A stretch of DNA of 64,000 nt from assembly GCF_051851475.1 (NCBI RefSeq), contig NZ_JBPUSJ010000007.1, positions 1 to 64,000 on the forward strand, given 5' to 3'. This DNA comes from Carboxylicivirga taeanensis (GTDB lineage: Bacteria > Bacteroidota > Bacteroidia > Bacteroidales > Marinilabiliaceae). Of this stretch, positions 51,188 through 60,595 are shown piece by piece. The position numbers and the translations under genes were made by a program. Position 1 is the first letter of the stretch. Each line of letters starts with the position of its first letter. A model generated the notes under the pieces. That model worked only from the letters and a program-made list of their open reading frames with translations, was not told the origin of the DNA and did no database searches.

Positions 51188-52546
51188 CTATTCAATGCCA
51201 TGCTTTTTAAGCTTTCGGTTAAGGGCCTGCCTGGTTATATTCAGCTTCTCGGCCGTGTGGGTTTTATTATGACTACACACCTTCATCGCCTTAAGAATGG
51301 TTTGCTTCTCAACTGCTTCCAAACTATAATCAACCTCATGCCCTCTACTTCCATTACTGTACTCAGTGAAGTTAAGATGTCTGGGCTTAATGACATTTGA
51401 ATCACACATCAGTATGGCCCTTTCAATGATATTCTTTAATTCGCGGATATTCCCAGGGTAATGATGATTAAGTAACAAATTCATTGCCCTTGAGTGCAGG
51501 CTAACACTGCCTTTATTATGCATTTCTGAAAAGAATCGAACAAAGTGATTAACCAAAACAGGAATATCTTCAAGCCGCTCCCTTAAAGGTGGAATATGAA
51601 TATGAAATGAATTTAAACGGTGATACAAATCCAGCCTGAATTGACCATCTTCAATCATTTGCTTCAAATTCTTATTGGTAGCACAAACAATACGGGCATT
51701 CACCGCTATCATGTCGTGTGACCCAATACGATTCACTTTCCGCTCATCCAGCACTCTCAATAATTTCGATTGTAAGGACAGATTCATATCCCCGATTTCA
51801 TCCAAAAACAAGGTACCTCCGTTTGCCCGCTCAAACCATCCTTCATGATTCGACAGGGCCCCGGTGAAAGCACCTTTCTGATAGCCAAAAAACTCACTTT
51901 CGAAAAGCGAATCGGGAATGGCGGTGCAGTTAACCGGATAAAATGGTGCGCCTCGCCGATCACTCATACTGTGTATCCCCCTGGCTATTAACTCCTTCCC
52001 GCTTCCACTCTCACCTGTAATCATAACAGATGTCATATCGGCCTGAGCGACTCTTTTCATTAGTGAATTAATCTCTTTAATGGGCTGACTTACGCCAATA
52101 AATTCAATCCCCCAATGGGCTTCAAACTTCTTTCGCGATTCCTCAAACTGTCGATCAACCACATAGTTCTTTATCCGAAATTGTTTATAACTCTCACACC
52201 GCTCAATTGAGTCTCTTAACTCTTTACTTCTAAAAGGTTTCTCAATAAAGTCTGTGATGCCCAGCTTCAATGAGGCGATAGCATTTTTAAGGCTGGCCTG
52301 CCCTGTAATGATAATGCCTTCAATCTCGGCATAGCGCTCCCTTAACTCATAAAAAATGGTTAGTCCATCTTTATCAAGCAAATTAATATCCAGTATAGCC
52401 AGCCGGGGCACACTATCTAACTTAACCTCTTTGAAAGAAGCCCAGGAATCAAAAGTGAACACCTCAACTTTATCAAGCACAATGCTGTCTTTGATTTCTT
52501 GTTGGAGCTCAACTTCATCTTCAAAAAGCAGAATCGTATACTTCAT
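51188..52546 (-). CDS. Sigma-54-dependent response regulator (NtrC family) upstream of curli genes
   Basis: 452 residues: receiver domain with phospho-acceptor Asp53 (AILDINLLDKDG), Thr81 and Lys103; AAA+ domain with Walker A GESGSGKE at 178-185, the sigma-54-binding GAFTGA at 225-230, and Walker B GGTLFLDEIGD; C-terminal Fis-type helix-turn-helix (KTHTAEKLNITRQALNRKL). It should activate a sigma-54 promoter when phosphorylated by the kinase encoded 92 bp upstream. Its terminator separates it from the curli operon, its likely target by position. Confidence 0.95.
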   Translation of the reverse strand: MKYTILLFEDEVELQQEIKDSIVLDKVEVFTFDSWASFKEVKLDSVPRLAILDINLLDKDGLTIFYELRERYAEIEGIIITGQASLKNAIASLKLGITDFIEKPFRSKELRDSIERCESYKQFRIKNYVVDRQFEESRKKFEAHWGIEFIGVSQPIKEINSLMKRVAQADMTSVMITGESGSGKELIARGIHSMSDRRGAPFYPVNCTAIPDSLFESEFFGYQKGAFTGALSNHEGWFERANGGTLFLDEIGDMNLSLQSKLLRVLDERKVNRIGSHDMIAVNARIVCATNKNLKQMIEDGQFRLDLYHRLNSFHIHIPPLRERLEDIPVLVNHFVRFFSEMHNKGSVSLHSRAMNLLLNHHYPGNIRELKNIIERAILMCDSNVIKPRHLNFTEYSNGSRGHEVDYSLEAVEKQTILKAMKVCSHNKTHTAEKLNITRQALNRKLKKHGIE

Positions 52547-52638
52547 TGATACATTGTTTTAGTGCCTGTTGATACCGACATATATTAGAGAATTAGACTA
52601 TTCTTAACATCTCCGAATCTACTTTCAATAAACCCTTG

Positions 52639-54105
52639 TTAATTTTCAACAACGGGAAATGAAAGTGTTGTTTTAAAATACCGTCCTTCCTCTGCTTCCA
52701 GAGCTATACTTCCATTCATTTTGCGCATTAGGTTATTAATGATGAACAAGCCCAGGCCGGTACCTCCAACATCTTTTTTGGTTGTGTAGAAGGGTTTAAA
52801 AACATTCTCAAGTTCTTTCTGACTCGCACCCAATCCATTATCAATAAACACAACCGTAACGCGCTCCTCGTTCTTTTTAATGGTTACTTCAAGTTTTGGC
52901 TTAAACTGCTTATCAACAGTTTGTTTTTGCCGCAAAGACTGAATACTATTCGTAATAATGTTTACAAAAACCTGCTCCAACTCATTAGCTGTTCCTTTTA
53001 TCGTGACATCAGCAACTTGATTAACCACCAGAATCATCCCAGCAACGTAGCAATAACTAACATCCTCCAAAGCGCAGTTAAGCACTGTTTTTACATCTAC
53101 CATTTCATCTCTGCTGTCGGGGATGCATGAGAACTGCTTCATCTCGTCAATGATACCTCTCATGCGCTGAATTTGCCGTTGAATTTGCTCGGTCTTACTT
53201 CGCAAATACTCTTCTGTCACTTCATTTCTTTGCCAGCTTTCGAGCATATTATCTATTTTCAGACTTAAGTGTGTAAGGGGCTGATTGAGCTCATGAAAAA
53301 TACCAGAAGCTATCTCTCCAAGCGACTCTAACCTGTTTTTTTTCAGCAACTCCAGTTCATACGACCTATTCAGCTCAAACTCTTCCTGCACTTGTCTGCA
53401 CAGCTCCTGATTTTGATCTTCCAGGTTTTGCTGCACCTCAATAAACTGAGTTAAATCTTTGATACTGGCCATATACAAAGTCTCATCAGAGCCATTTACA
53501 GGGATCAAATTGAGCAGAAATGTTTGGTTGTTTTCGGCACCTTTATAATGACATAGAACCGCTCTTGAGTTAGCGTCCGTCTTGATCATTTTTCGATAAT
53601 CAAAGCGCTCGGGAGACAAGATATTCGTTTTTATAATATCCTGAATAAAAAGTGGTTTAACAAACACTTTATCTTCAATAAAGTAATCAATAAAGGGCCG
53701 ATTCAGCTGATTGATCTCACCACTTTTTTTCACTACTGCAATGGGGTATGGCAGTTTATCAATAGGAATTAAGTTGTTTGATTCAACGTTTTCGTCCATC
53801 AAACCTTTCAACTCAATGGTACCATCCCCATTTTTAGAAAAGCAGCAGTTAACTTCCAACACCTCATTATCAAAGCAAACTTGCAGGCTGCAATGAAAAC
53901 GTGTATCAAAATCGTTCGTAAACCGGTAGAAATCTTTCAGAACCTGGTCCGGTAAAAGTTCAGCAACACTCTTATTGCCTTGAAGTAGACCCTTCGTAAT
54001 AAAATCTCCATGATAACGAATAATATTACCTTGACTATCCAGTAAATAACAAAATACTTCCCGAAGGGAGGTGGCGCCTTTATTTATCTGTTCATTAAGA
54101 TACAT
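52639..54105 (-). CDS. Soluble sensor histidine kinase partnered with the curli regulator
   Basis: 488 residues with no membrane helix: two PAS-like sensor segments (about 1-105 and 115-225), a coiled coil (about 222-260), the HisKA-type box with His271 in FHELNQPLTH, and an ATPase domain with N box NELEQVFVNIITNS, G1 DNGLGAS and G2 GGTGLGLFI. The missing membrane anchor means it reads an internal signal. It is encoded directly upstream of the response regulator on the same strand. Confidence 0.94.
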   Translation of the reverse strand: MYLNEQINKGATSLREVFCYLLDSQGNIIRYHGDFITKGLLQGNKSVAELLPDQVLKDFYRFTNDFDTRFHCSLQVCFDNEVLEVNCCFSKNGDGTIELKGLMDENVESNNLIPIDKLPYPIAVVKKSGEINQLNRPFIDYFIEDKVFVKPLFIQDIIKTNILSPERFDYRKMIKTDANSRAVLCHYKGAENNQTFLLNLIPVNGSDETLYMASIKDLTQFIEVQQNLEDQNQELCRQVQEEFELNRSYELELLKKNRLESLGEIASGIFHELNQPLTHLSLKIDNMLESWQRNEVTEEYLRSKTEQIQRQIQRMRGIIDEMKQFSCIPDSRDEMVDVKTVLNCALEDVSYCYVAGMILVVNQVADVTIKGTANELEQVFVNIITNSIQSLRQKQTVDKQFKPKLEVTIKKNEERVTVVFIDNGLGASQKELENVFKPFYTTKKDVGGTGLGLFIINNLMRKMNGSIALEAEEGRYFKTTLSFPVVEN

Positions 54106-54150
54106 AGATTTGTTTCATCTGATCATGGACAAATAAATGTATGATGAAAT

Positions 54151-54176
54151 AATCAATTTTGCTTGAAAAATTGATT
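54151..54176. repeat. 10-bp perfect inverted repeat upstream of the kinase gene
   Basis: AATCAATTTT - GCTTGA - AAAATTGATT, 45-71 bp upstream of the kinase ATG; operator or leader hairpin. Confidence 0.5.
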
Positions 54177-54238
54177 TATGGCGAATTTAATAAGACTATC
54201 GCGAGATTTTTTTAGACTAAACCCCTGTTAATGAAATA

Positions 54239-54730
54239 CTAACTAAATCCCAACTGCTCTACCCATTTTTGGATTCTAACATCGGTAAGGTCGGGCTCAT
54301 TATCCTCATCGAGGGCCAGTCCAACCAATTCATCACCAATCAAAGCTTCAGACTCCGAAAAATCATAGCCATCTGCCGATGTTTGACCAATGATCTTCCA
54401 GCCTTTCTCATTAAGCAGGTGGTAGAGCTTACCCATCCCGTTGCAGAAGGTATCGGGATAGGTATGCTGGTCTCCCAGACCAAAAAGCGCAAAGGTAGTC
54501 TCCGACATATCTATCGACAGCAATAAATCAACAAACAACTCAAAATCATCCTGTAAATTCCCAAGCCCCCAGGTTGACGTTCCTAAAATTATTTTATCGT
54601 ACTTACGTATATCGGCTACTGTAAGGTTATTAACAGGTAAGCAGTCAGCCCCTGGCAGTAGCTGATGTATTTTTTCTGCTACAAATTGAGTGTTGCCTAA
54701 AGATGAGCCATAAAAAATTGCTGTACGCAT
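54239..54730 (-). CDS. Flavodoxin
   Basis: Long-chain FMN electron carrier, 163 residues. The FMN phosphate loop GSSLGNTQ lies near residues 7-14; STWGLGNLQDD near 52 and FGLGDQHTYPDTFCNG near 85 stack on the flavin. Start at ATG 54730 fits the family; an ATG at 54754 adds eight residues. Last gene of an M16 peptidase, O-methyltransferase, flavodoxin run; such a carrier replaces ferredoxin under iron limitation. Confidence 0.92.
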   Translation of the reverse strand: MRTAIFYGSSLGNTQFVAEKIHQLLPGADCLPVNNLTVADIRKYDKIILGTSTWGLGNLQDDFELFVDLLLSIDMSETTFALFGLGDQHTYPDTFCNGMGKLYHLLNEKGWKIIGQTSADGYDFSESEALIGDELVGLALDEDNEPDLTDVRIQKWVEQLGFS

Positions 54731-54780
54731 AAATGATGGTTTTGAGTTCTGCATTTAAACACAAATCAGAAAGAAAGGTT

Positions 54781-55425
54781 CTACTTTTTTCGAATAATAG
54801 AAATACCGTCTCTAAAAGGCAGAATAACTTTCTCTACCCGTTCGTCTTCCTGAACCATTTTATTAAAAGCCAATATCTCCTTTGTATAAGTATCATTCGG
54901 GTCCAAAGGCTGCGCCACTTTGCCATCCCACAGGACATTATCGGCCAGAATGTAGCCGCCCGGATTTAATTGATTCATCACCAATTGATAGTACTCCCGG
55001 TATTGACGCTTATCGCCGTCCATAAACACTAAATCGTAGGTTTTATTGAGGGTTGGAATAATATCAATCGCACTGCCAATATGCAGGTTGATTACATCAC
55101 TAAGCCCTGCCTTCTCAATAAATGAGCTGATAAATTCCTCCTGCTCATCATTAATTTCAATTGTGTCGATTGTTGCACCTTTTTTGCGCAGGCCAAGCGC
55201 CATGCTAATTGCCGAATAGCCAGTAAAAGTACCAATCTCCAGAATGTTTTGCGGATTAATCATCAGGCAAAACATCTTAAGGATTTGTCCCTGCAAATGG
55301 CCGCTCAACATACGCGGTTGCAACATTTTGATATGCGTTTGGCGATTCAGATCGCTTAAAATTTCATTTTCACCATCAATATGGTTCAGTACATACTGTT
55401 CTAAATCAATAGATATATTGGTCAT
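54781..55425 (-). CDS. O-methyltransferase, CCoAOMT-like
   Basis: 214 residues, class I SAM fold: motif I ILEIGTFTGYSAISMA, the metal-linked Asp in LVFMDGDKRQYREYY, and LADNVLWDGKV. Belongs to the divalent-metal-dependent O-methyltransferase family acting on catechol-like substrates; actual substrate unknown. Two base pairs after the M16 peptidase stop. Confidence 0.9.
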   Translation of the reverse strand: MTNISIDLEQYVLNHIDGENEILSDLNRQTHIKMLQPRMLSGHLQGQILKMFCLMINPQNILEIGTFTGYSAISMALGLRKKGATIDTIEINDEQEEFISSFIEKAGLSDVINLHIGSAIDIIPTLNKTYDLVFMDGDKRQYREYYQLVMNQLNPGGYILADNVLWDGKVAQPLDPNDTYTKEILAFNKMVQEDERVEKVILPFRDGISIIRKK

Positions 55426-55427
55426 GC

Positions 55428-56651
55428 TTACTTGTAAATTAAATAGGATAAACGATTGGGGTTCAGAATATCGTTAGCCACTTCCTGCAGTTCTGCCGCT
55501 TTTATCGAATCAATTTTGTTGTAGATAACATCCAAATCATCAATCTGATCGTATAGTAAAAAGCTTTTACCCATTGATAACATGAGGTTTTCCCGGTTAT
55601 CAGACGATATTGTGATCTGGCCTTTCAACTGCCGGGCAGCCTTATGCAATTGCAGCGTTCCCAATGATTTATCGCGCAACAACTTGAGCTCACGATCGAT
55701 AATACCAAAGGAACGCATCAAGTTCTCCTCATCGGTGCCAAAATAAATATTAAACACTCCGGTACCATAATAAGGCGCATAACTCGACTCCACATTGTAT
55801 GCGATTCCGTTTTTTTCCCTTAGCGCCATATTCAGGCGCGAATTCATACCTGGTCCGCCCAACAAATTGTTCAAAAGGTGGAGATGCAGCCGCCTGTCGT
55901 GTTTAAAATCATAAGCCACATTACCAATCATTACGTGACACTGGTGAGTATCACGTTCGATTGTCTGCGACTCAGGAATGTACTGTCCCACAACCGGCCG
56001 ATCAAAAGTGCGGATGCTCTCTTCAACATCGCTAAAATACTTCTCGGCCCACTTCACCACTTTTTTAAATGACACGTTGCCTACCGAACAAAACACCATC
56101 TGATCGGTATTGTAGTTCGCCTTCATGAACTGGCGTATCATGGGCACGTCAAAAGTTTTCAGTTTCTGCTCTGTTCCCAGTATATTGCGTCCCATTGGGT
56201 CGCCTTTAAAGAGCATTTCTTCAAACTCATCGAAAATAAACTCAGCCGGACTATCCTTATAAGAGTTTATTTCATCAACAATAACCTCCTTTTCCTTTGC
56301 CAGTTCTTTTGGCGGAAAGGTAGAATTAAAGGTAATGTCATGAATCAATTCGATAGCTCGTTCATAATCCTGCTTCAGAAAAGACGCATAGATACAGGTT
56401 TCTTCCTTTGTGGTATAGGCATTCAATTCTCCACCCACATCATCGAGGCGACTCAGAACATGATACGCCCGTCGCTTCTTGGTTCCCTTAAAAATTACAT
56501 GCTCAATAAAATGAGCCATCCCATGCTCACTATCTTTCTCATCGCGCGAGCCGGCATTAATAATGAGGCCACAATACCCTACAGGTGACTTATCCTGACG
56601 GTGAATAACGCGAATCCCATTTTGCAAAGTATATATTTGATGTTCCATCAT
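55428..56651 (-). CDS. M16 family zinc peptidase, single-lobe
   Basis: About 407 residues without signal peptide. Zinc motif HFIEH at residues 46-50 (counted from the second Met), Glu residues in KELAKEKEVIVDEIN near 120. Processing peptidase-like, cytoplasmic or associated with a partner. The ATG at 56651 is chosen since a -7 box at 56667-56674 covers the longer TTG start at 56669; the ATG at 56648 is equally possible. Confidence 0.9.
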   Translation of the reverse strand: MMEHQIYTLQNGIRVIHRQDKSPVGYCGLIINAGSRDEKDSEHGMAHFIEHVIFKGTKKRRAYHVLSRLDDVGGELNAYTTKEETCIYASFLKQDYERAIELIHDITFNSTFPPKELAKEKEVIVDEINSYKDSPAEFIFDEFEEMLFKGDPMGRNILGTEQKLKTFDVPMIRQFMKANYNTDQMVFCSVGNVSFKKVVKWAEKYFSDVEESIRTFDRPVVGQYIPESQTIERDTHQCHVMIGNVAYDFKHDRRLHLHLLNNLLGGPGMNSRLNMALREKNGIAYNVESSYAPYYGTGVFNIYFGTDEENLMRSFGIIDRELKLLRDKSLGTLQLHKAARQLKGQITISSDNRENLMLSMGKSFLLYDQIDDLDVIYNKIDSIKAAELQEVANDILNPNRLSYLIYK

Positions 56652-56666
56652 TTTTTTTTGAGGGTG

Positions 56667-56674
56667 CAAAAATA
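56667..56674 (-). promoter_or_regulatory. -7 box of the M16/O-methyltransferase/flavodoxin operon
   Basis: TATTTTTG on the minus strand, 15 bp before the ATG. Confidence 0.55.
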
Positions 56675-56737
56675 CTAAACATCAGGCAAATTCACACGAT
56701 CGACAAAGAAAAGCAACACTAAAAATTGAAAAATGTT

Positions 56738-56767
56738 TTTGTGATATAAAATCTTTGCCTATATTTG
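56738..56767 (+). promoter_or_regulatory. Promoter of the tRNA-Phe pair
   Basis: TTTG at 56738-56741 and TATATTTG at 56760-56767, 18 bp between; about 60 bp before the first tRNA. Confidence 0.7.
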
Positions 56768-56828
56768 CAACCGCAATTCGGAAGAGATGCAACGAAAAGT
56801 CCCGATACGCGGGGGTTTGACAAAGATT

Positions 56829-56904
<76 letters not shown>

Positions 56905-56985
56905 GTCGTAAGGCTGATTTTAGGGTTTGTTAATAGCCTGTGGGGACAGGTTATTAATATAAAAGGGTAAAGGGTTATTGTTTAT

Positions 56986-57010
56986 GTTATTTTTACGTTG
57001 TAAAAATAAC
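56986..57010. repeat. 11-bp perfect inverted repeat just before the second tRNA
   Basis: GTTATTTTTAC - GTT - GTAAAAATAAC, ending 2 nt before the tRNA. A further hairpin (TTAATA.CCTGT / ACAGG.TATTAA) lies around 56930-56957. Confidence 0.6.
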
Positions 57011-57012
57011 TC

Positions 57013-57085
<73 letters not shown>

Positions 57086-57088
57086 CTC

Positions 57089-57122
57089 AAAAAGGGAAAG
57101 GTGAAAATCTTTCCCTTTTTTT
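57089..57122 (+). terminator. Terminator after the tRNA pair
   Basis: AAAGGGAAAG / CTTTCCCTTT stem then T-run. Confidence 0.9.
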
Positions 57123-57233
57123 GTATCCCATTCTCATTTTTAAAGTACTAATTCTTTAAGCCGAAAGAAGAATGAACGAATGCACAATGAAATAAAAAGT
57201 GTATTGCCAGTATCTGTGACATACCAACAATCG

Positions 57234-57288
57234 ATTAAACTCAAAGTAAAGTCATATTAAACTCATACTAAACTCAAATTAAATTCGA
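57234..57288. repeat. Five tandem 11-bp repeats, ATTAAACTCAA type
   Basis: Units at 57234, 57245, 57256, 57267 and 57278 match the consensus ATTAAACTCAW with one to three changes. Period is close to one helical turn. An inverted TTGAGTTT copy occurs at 57339-57346. Confidence 0.75.
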
Positions 57289-57311
57289 TTTTTAACAAGT
57301 TTAATATGACT
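57250..57311. repeat. 14-bp perfect inverted repeat overlapping the phased array
   Basis: AGTCATATTAAACT at 57250-57263 and AGTTTAATATGACT at 57298-57311, 34-nt spacer. Confidence 0.75.
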
Positions 57312-57486
57312 GAAATATGTAACTATTCTGACTTAATATTGAGTTTGTATCATTTCTGCTATTAGGATGGTGCGCCCATGCTCTTAAGAAGATTGGCTAT
57401 TAGACAACCTGAGTATCCTTTGAGGAATGCCAGAAAACGTTAACGCCTGGACCCAGATTTTATATCCGATCCGCTAAACCATCTAC

Positions 57487-57516
57487 AAAAAAGGCCGATT
57501 TGATACCAAATCAGCC
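57487..57516 (-). terminator. Terminator of the cobalamin operon
   Basis: Minus strand AGGCTGATTTG - GTAT - CAAATCGGCCT followed by T-run. Confidence 0.9.
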
Positions 57517-57540
57517 TCTCTACTGCCTTCAATCCTTTTT

Positions 57541-58608
57541 CTAATCTATTCTAATACCGTCGTTGGCCGTGTTGTATATAGCCGCCTCATCAAAAGACGT
57601 CATTTTATTTAGCATGGCAACCGAGCCTTTAATAACAGAATAGGCTACGGCCGAACCGGTTCCTTCTCCCAGGCGAAAACCCAAATCCAAAATAGGCTCC
57701 CCTTTCAAGTAGTCAACCATGTGCTTATGTCCCTGCTCTTGCGATTGATGCGAGAAAAAAGCATACTCAACCACCAAGGGCTCAATGGCGTGTGCAGCCA
57801 ACAACGCCGAGGTGGTTATAAAGCCATCGGTAATAATAACCATCCTCCGAGCAGCTGCCTCAAGCATTCCCCCCGCGATAGTGGCGATTTCCAAGCCTCC
57901 AAATCGAGCTAGGTTTTCAATTGGGTCTTCTGAGATACCGTGTTTATCAATGGCCGCTCTTATTACGCGTGTTTTATTCTGAACCCCATCAGGTGTTAAG
58001 CCCGAACCCGGGCCAACGGCATTCTCCAGATCTAACCCTGTTAAAACGGATAACAACGCAGAGGCAGGCGAAGTATTTCCAATACCCATTTCTCCAAACC
58101 CCAACACATTCGTCCCTTCTTTGGCCAATTGAGCAACAATTTTCCGACCATTATTCAATGCATGCAAACACTCATCAGAGGTCATCGCCTGCTCTTTTAG
58201 AAAGTTGCGCGTTCCTTTCCTCACTTTGGCATCAATAAGTTTAGGATGAGGCTTAAAATCATAATCAACACCCGCATCCACTACCCGAAGATCAAAACCA
58301 AACTCCTGCGAAAACAAGCCGATTCCTCCGCCTCCGTCGAGAAAATTAAGACACTGCTGCCAGGTTATTTCAACAGGACAAGGGCTAACTCCTTCTTCAC
58401 AAATATGATGGTCAGCAGCCACTGTTAGCATCACGGGTTTGCTCAATGCCGGAGACAAGGTCCCCTGAATCATTCCAATCTGTCGGGCCATTCGCTCCAT
58501 TTGACCCAAGGAGCCAATTGGCTTTGCTTTCTGATCGATTTTGTATTGAAGTGCCTCACCCATTTCATGATGAATGGGCTGTATATTCAAATTATCCAGC
58601 TTTATCAT
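57541..58608 (-). CDS. cobT: Nicotinate-nucleotide:dimethylbenzimidazole phosphoribosyltransferase
   Basis: Activates the lower ligand base (DMB) to alpha-ribazole phosphate in cobalamin assembly. 355 residues: KPIGSLGQMERMARQIG near 26, AADHHICEEGVSPCP, FGEMGIGNTSPASALL, and the catalytic Glu in RLGEGTGSAVAY near 312. The ATG at 58608 gives the family length; the longer frame starts with TTG and runs into cbiB. It begins 2 bp after the cbiB stop. Confidence 0.95.
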   Translation of the reverse strand: MIKLDNLNIQPIHHEMGEALQYKIDQKAKPIGSLGQMERMARQIGMIQGTLSPALSKPVMLTVAADHHICEEGVSPCPVEITWQQCLNFLDGGGGIGLFSQEFGFDLRVVDAGVDYDFKPHPKLIDAKVRKGTRNFLKEQAMTSDECLHALNNGRKIVAQLAKEGTNVLGFGEMGIGNTSPASALLSVLTGLDLENAVGPGSGLTPDGVQNKTRVIRAAIDKHGISEDPIENLARFGGLEIATIAGGMLEAAARRMVIITDGFITTSALLAAHAIEPLVVEYAFFSHQSQEQGHKHMVDYLKGEPILDLGFRLGEGTGSAVAYSVIKGSVAMLNKMTSFDEAAIYNTANDGIRID

Positions 58609-58610
58609 AG

Positions 58611-59555
58611 TTATATTATTAAGTACCTGATTACAATCCCCAATAAAACACTGCAAAGACAAACCAAATGATTCACCCTTGCAGCAATATATACATCTTG
58701 CTGAGTTAACAGGCGGTCGTTTTCTCCTATAAACGGCTTATCAACTAACTGACCATGGTACACGTTGGGCCCACCAAAGCGCACATTAAGAATACCTGCT
58801 AAGGCCGCTTCCGGATAGCCTGCATTGGGGCTACTGTGCTTGCTTCCAAATTTCACAATAAAGCGCAAGGCCCGGATAGAAAAAACAACCATTGCCATTA
58901 GAAATGCTGTTATGCGGGCTGGCACATAGTTTGCCACATCGTCGATATAAGCGGCTACCCGACCATATAGTAAGTAGCGCTCGGATTTATACCCAATCAT
59001 CGAATCCAAGGTGTTGATCATTTTATAAGCCATCATACCCGGAATACCCAATAAGGCATACCAAAATAGGGGAGCTACCACGCCATCACTCAGGTTTTCG
59101 GCCATGGTTTCGAGAGCAGCCTTTTTAATTTCCTGTTCGGTTAATTGAGAAGTATCTCTCCCCACGATTCGACTAACTTGCTTGCGTCCCGCAGCAACAC
59201 CTCCAAACTCAAGCGCTTTAAAAACATCTATGCACTCTGTTATTAGGGTACGATTTGCCAGGCCATAAAAGAAAAAGATGGCAGTTAGTAGTGCATACAA
59301 CCAAAGACTTGCCTGGAGTGACCACATCATTAAAAAATGAAACAACAGGAAGACCGTTACTATTAAAGATATACTGGAGAGCATCCCCTTCACTAACCGA
59401 CTCTTACCTCGATTCATTCGTTTCTCAGTAAAAGAAATTGACTTCCCAAAATACACTATCGGATGTGGCAGTTTAACCGGATCACCCACTAACAAATCAA
59501 AAATATAGCCCACCAACACCGCTATTCCCGATAGCAAACCAACATTCTCCATCAT
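58611..59555 (-). CDS. cbiB: Adenosylcobinamide-phosphate synthase
   Basis: Membrane enzyme joining the aminopropanol arm to adenosylcobyric acid. 314 residues, four to five membrane helices; typical DLLVGDPVKLPHPIVYFGK at the N terminus, ETMAENLSDGVVAPLFWY near 150, NTLDSMIGYKSERY near 185 and SSPNAGYPEAALAG. Its ATG overlaps the upstream aminotransferase stop (TAATG). Confidence 0.95.
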   Translation of the reverse strand: MMENVGLLSGIAVLVGYIFDLLVGDPVKLPHPIVYFGKSISFTEKRMNRGKSRLVKGMLSSISLIVTVFLLFHFLMMWSLQASLWLYALLTAIFFFYGLANRTLITECIDVFKALEFGGVAAGRKQVSRIVGRDTSQLTEQEIKKAALETMAENLSDGVVAPLFWYALLGIPGMMAYKMINTLDSMIGYKSERYLLYGRVAAYIDDVANYVPARITAFLMAMVVFSIRALRFIVKFGSKHSSPNAGYPEAALAGILNVRFGGPNVYHGQLVDKPFIGENDRLLTQQDVYIAARVNHLVCLCSVLLGIVIRYLII

Positions 59556-60595
59556 TAAAAAATTGATTTAAAAGCTTGCACGAGCTGCGTATTTTTTTCG
59601 CGAGAGAGTGTGGCCAGGCGGATATGGTAATCACTCAATGTTCTGAAATTACTGGCATCGCGCACCAGAAGCCCATATTTTTCGATTAGCAACAGCTTTA
59701 ATTCAGCTGCCAGCATTGGCGTTTTTACTAAAAAAAAGCCGGTAGCCGAAGAGCCGACCTCCAGCCCTGCAATGCCACTAAGCTCGGTTCTAAACTCTTT
59801 TGACAAACTCAGGTAGGTTAACAAGGCCATCTCATCAATTAAAGGCTTACTCAGGGCAAACGCTCCTGCTTTAAGCGCCAGGCTGTTCACCGACCATGGT
59901 GGTCGACAGGCACGAAGCTGAGAAATGAGGCTTTGATGACCAAGTACATACCCCAACCTTAGGCCAGGCACGCAGAAATTTTTAGTCATCGACTTTAGCA
60001 CCAGCAAATTCTTATACTTACCAATCATTGGAATCATCGAAACATCTTCGATACAGAAATCTGCATAGGCTTCATCGATTACAAAAGTGGTTTGTGGATT
60101 ATTTTTCACCAGGCCCTGCAACAGTTCTTTTCCAAAGATCTCTCCGCTAGGATTATTGGGGTTGCAAATCCAGAATAACCCTTGAGGTGTATTCATTCCT
60201 TCAGACAAAAAGCCAGCACCACAAAAACTAACTTGGTGCCCATAAACCTGACAAGCATGCTCGTACTCTGAGAAAGTGGGCGAAATTATCCGGCTATGGG
60301 ATTTGGTGTGCGACTGAGCTATGTAAAAAATGGCATCGGCCGTACCATTGCATACTAACACCTGATCACTGGCAACATGATGATGATCGGCCAGAGCTGC
60401 GGTTAAAGACTCGCTTTGAAGTTCAGGATAATTAGCTATACAACCGAGCTCCTCTTTCAAATAATCGAGCAAGGCCGGGTCCGGCCCCTGATACCAGGTG
60501 TTGGTACTAAAATCTGCAAAAATATCATGATGAAATCGATAAGCATCGTTTCCATGGGCAAATTGCCCTGCTTTATTGAGCTGCAATACCGGCAT
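59555..60595 (-). CDS. CobD-like PLP aminotransferase (threonine-phosphate decarboxylase)
   Basis: Class I/II aminotransferase fold, 346 residues, related to histidinol-phosphate aminotransferase. CNPNNPSGEIFG near 140, DEAYADF near 170, and the PLP lysine in SMTKNFCVPGLRLGY near 205. Between cobQ and cbiB the natural role is to make the aminopropanol phosphate linker from threonine phosphate. It overlaps cobQ by 23 bp. Confidence 0.88.
   Translation of the reverse strand: MPVLQLNKAGQFAHGNDAYRFHHDIFADFSTNTWYQGPDPALLDYLKEELGCIANYPELQSESLTAALADHHHVASDQVLVCNGTADAIFYIAQSHTKSHSRIISPTFSEYEHACQVYGHQVSFCGAGFLSEGMNTPQGLFWICNPNNPSGEIFGKELLQGLVKNNPQTTFVIDEAYADFCIEDVSMIPMIGKYKNLLVLKSMTKNFCVPGLRLGYVLGHQSLISQLRACRPPWSVNSLALKAGAFALSKPLIDEMALLTYLSLSKEFRTELSGIAGLEVGSSATGFFLVKTPMLAAELKLLLIEKYGLLVRDASNFRTLSDYHIRLATLSREKNTQLVQAFKSIF

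Larger units (their letters stand above)
57123..57486. other. Non-coding stretch with phased repeats
   Basis: 364 bp between two converging terminators. AT-rich in its first half. Apart from the repeats listed separately, only a 21-codon frame from 57378 is visible and is not supported. Confidence 0.6.

Noticed and set aside
57378..57443. 21-codon open frame in the repeat region
   Set aside because: Too short, no ribosome-binding or family support.
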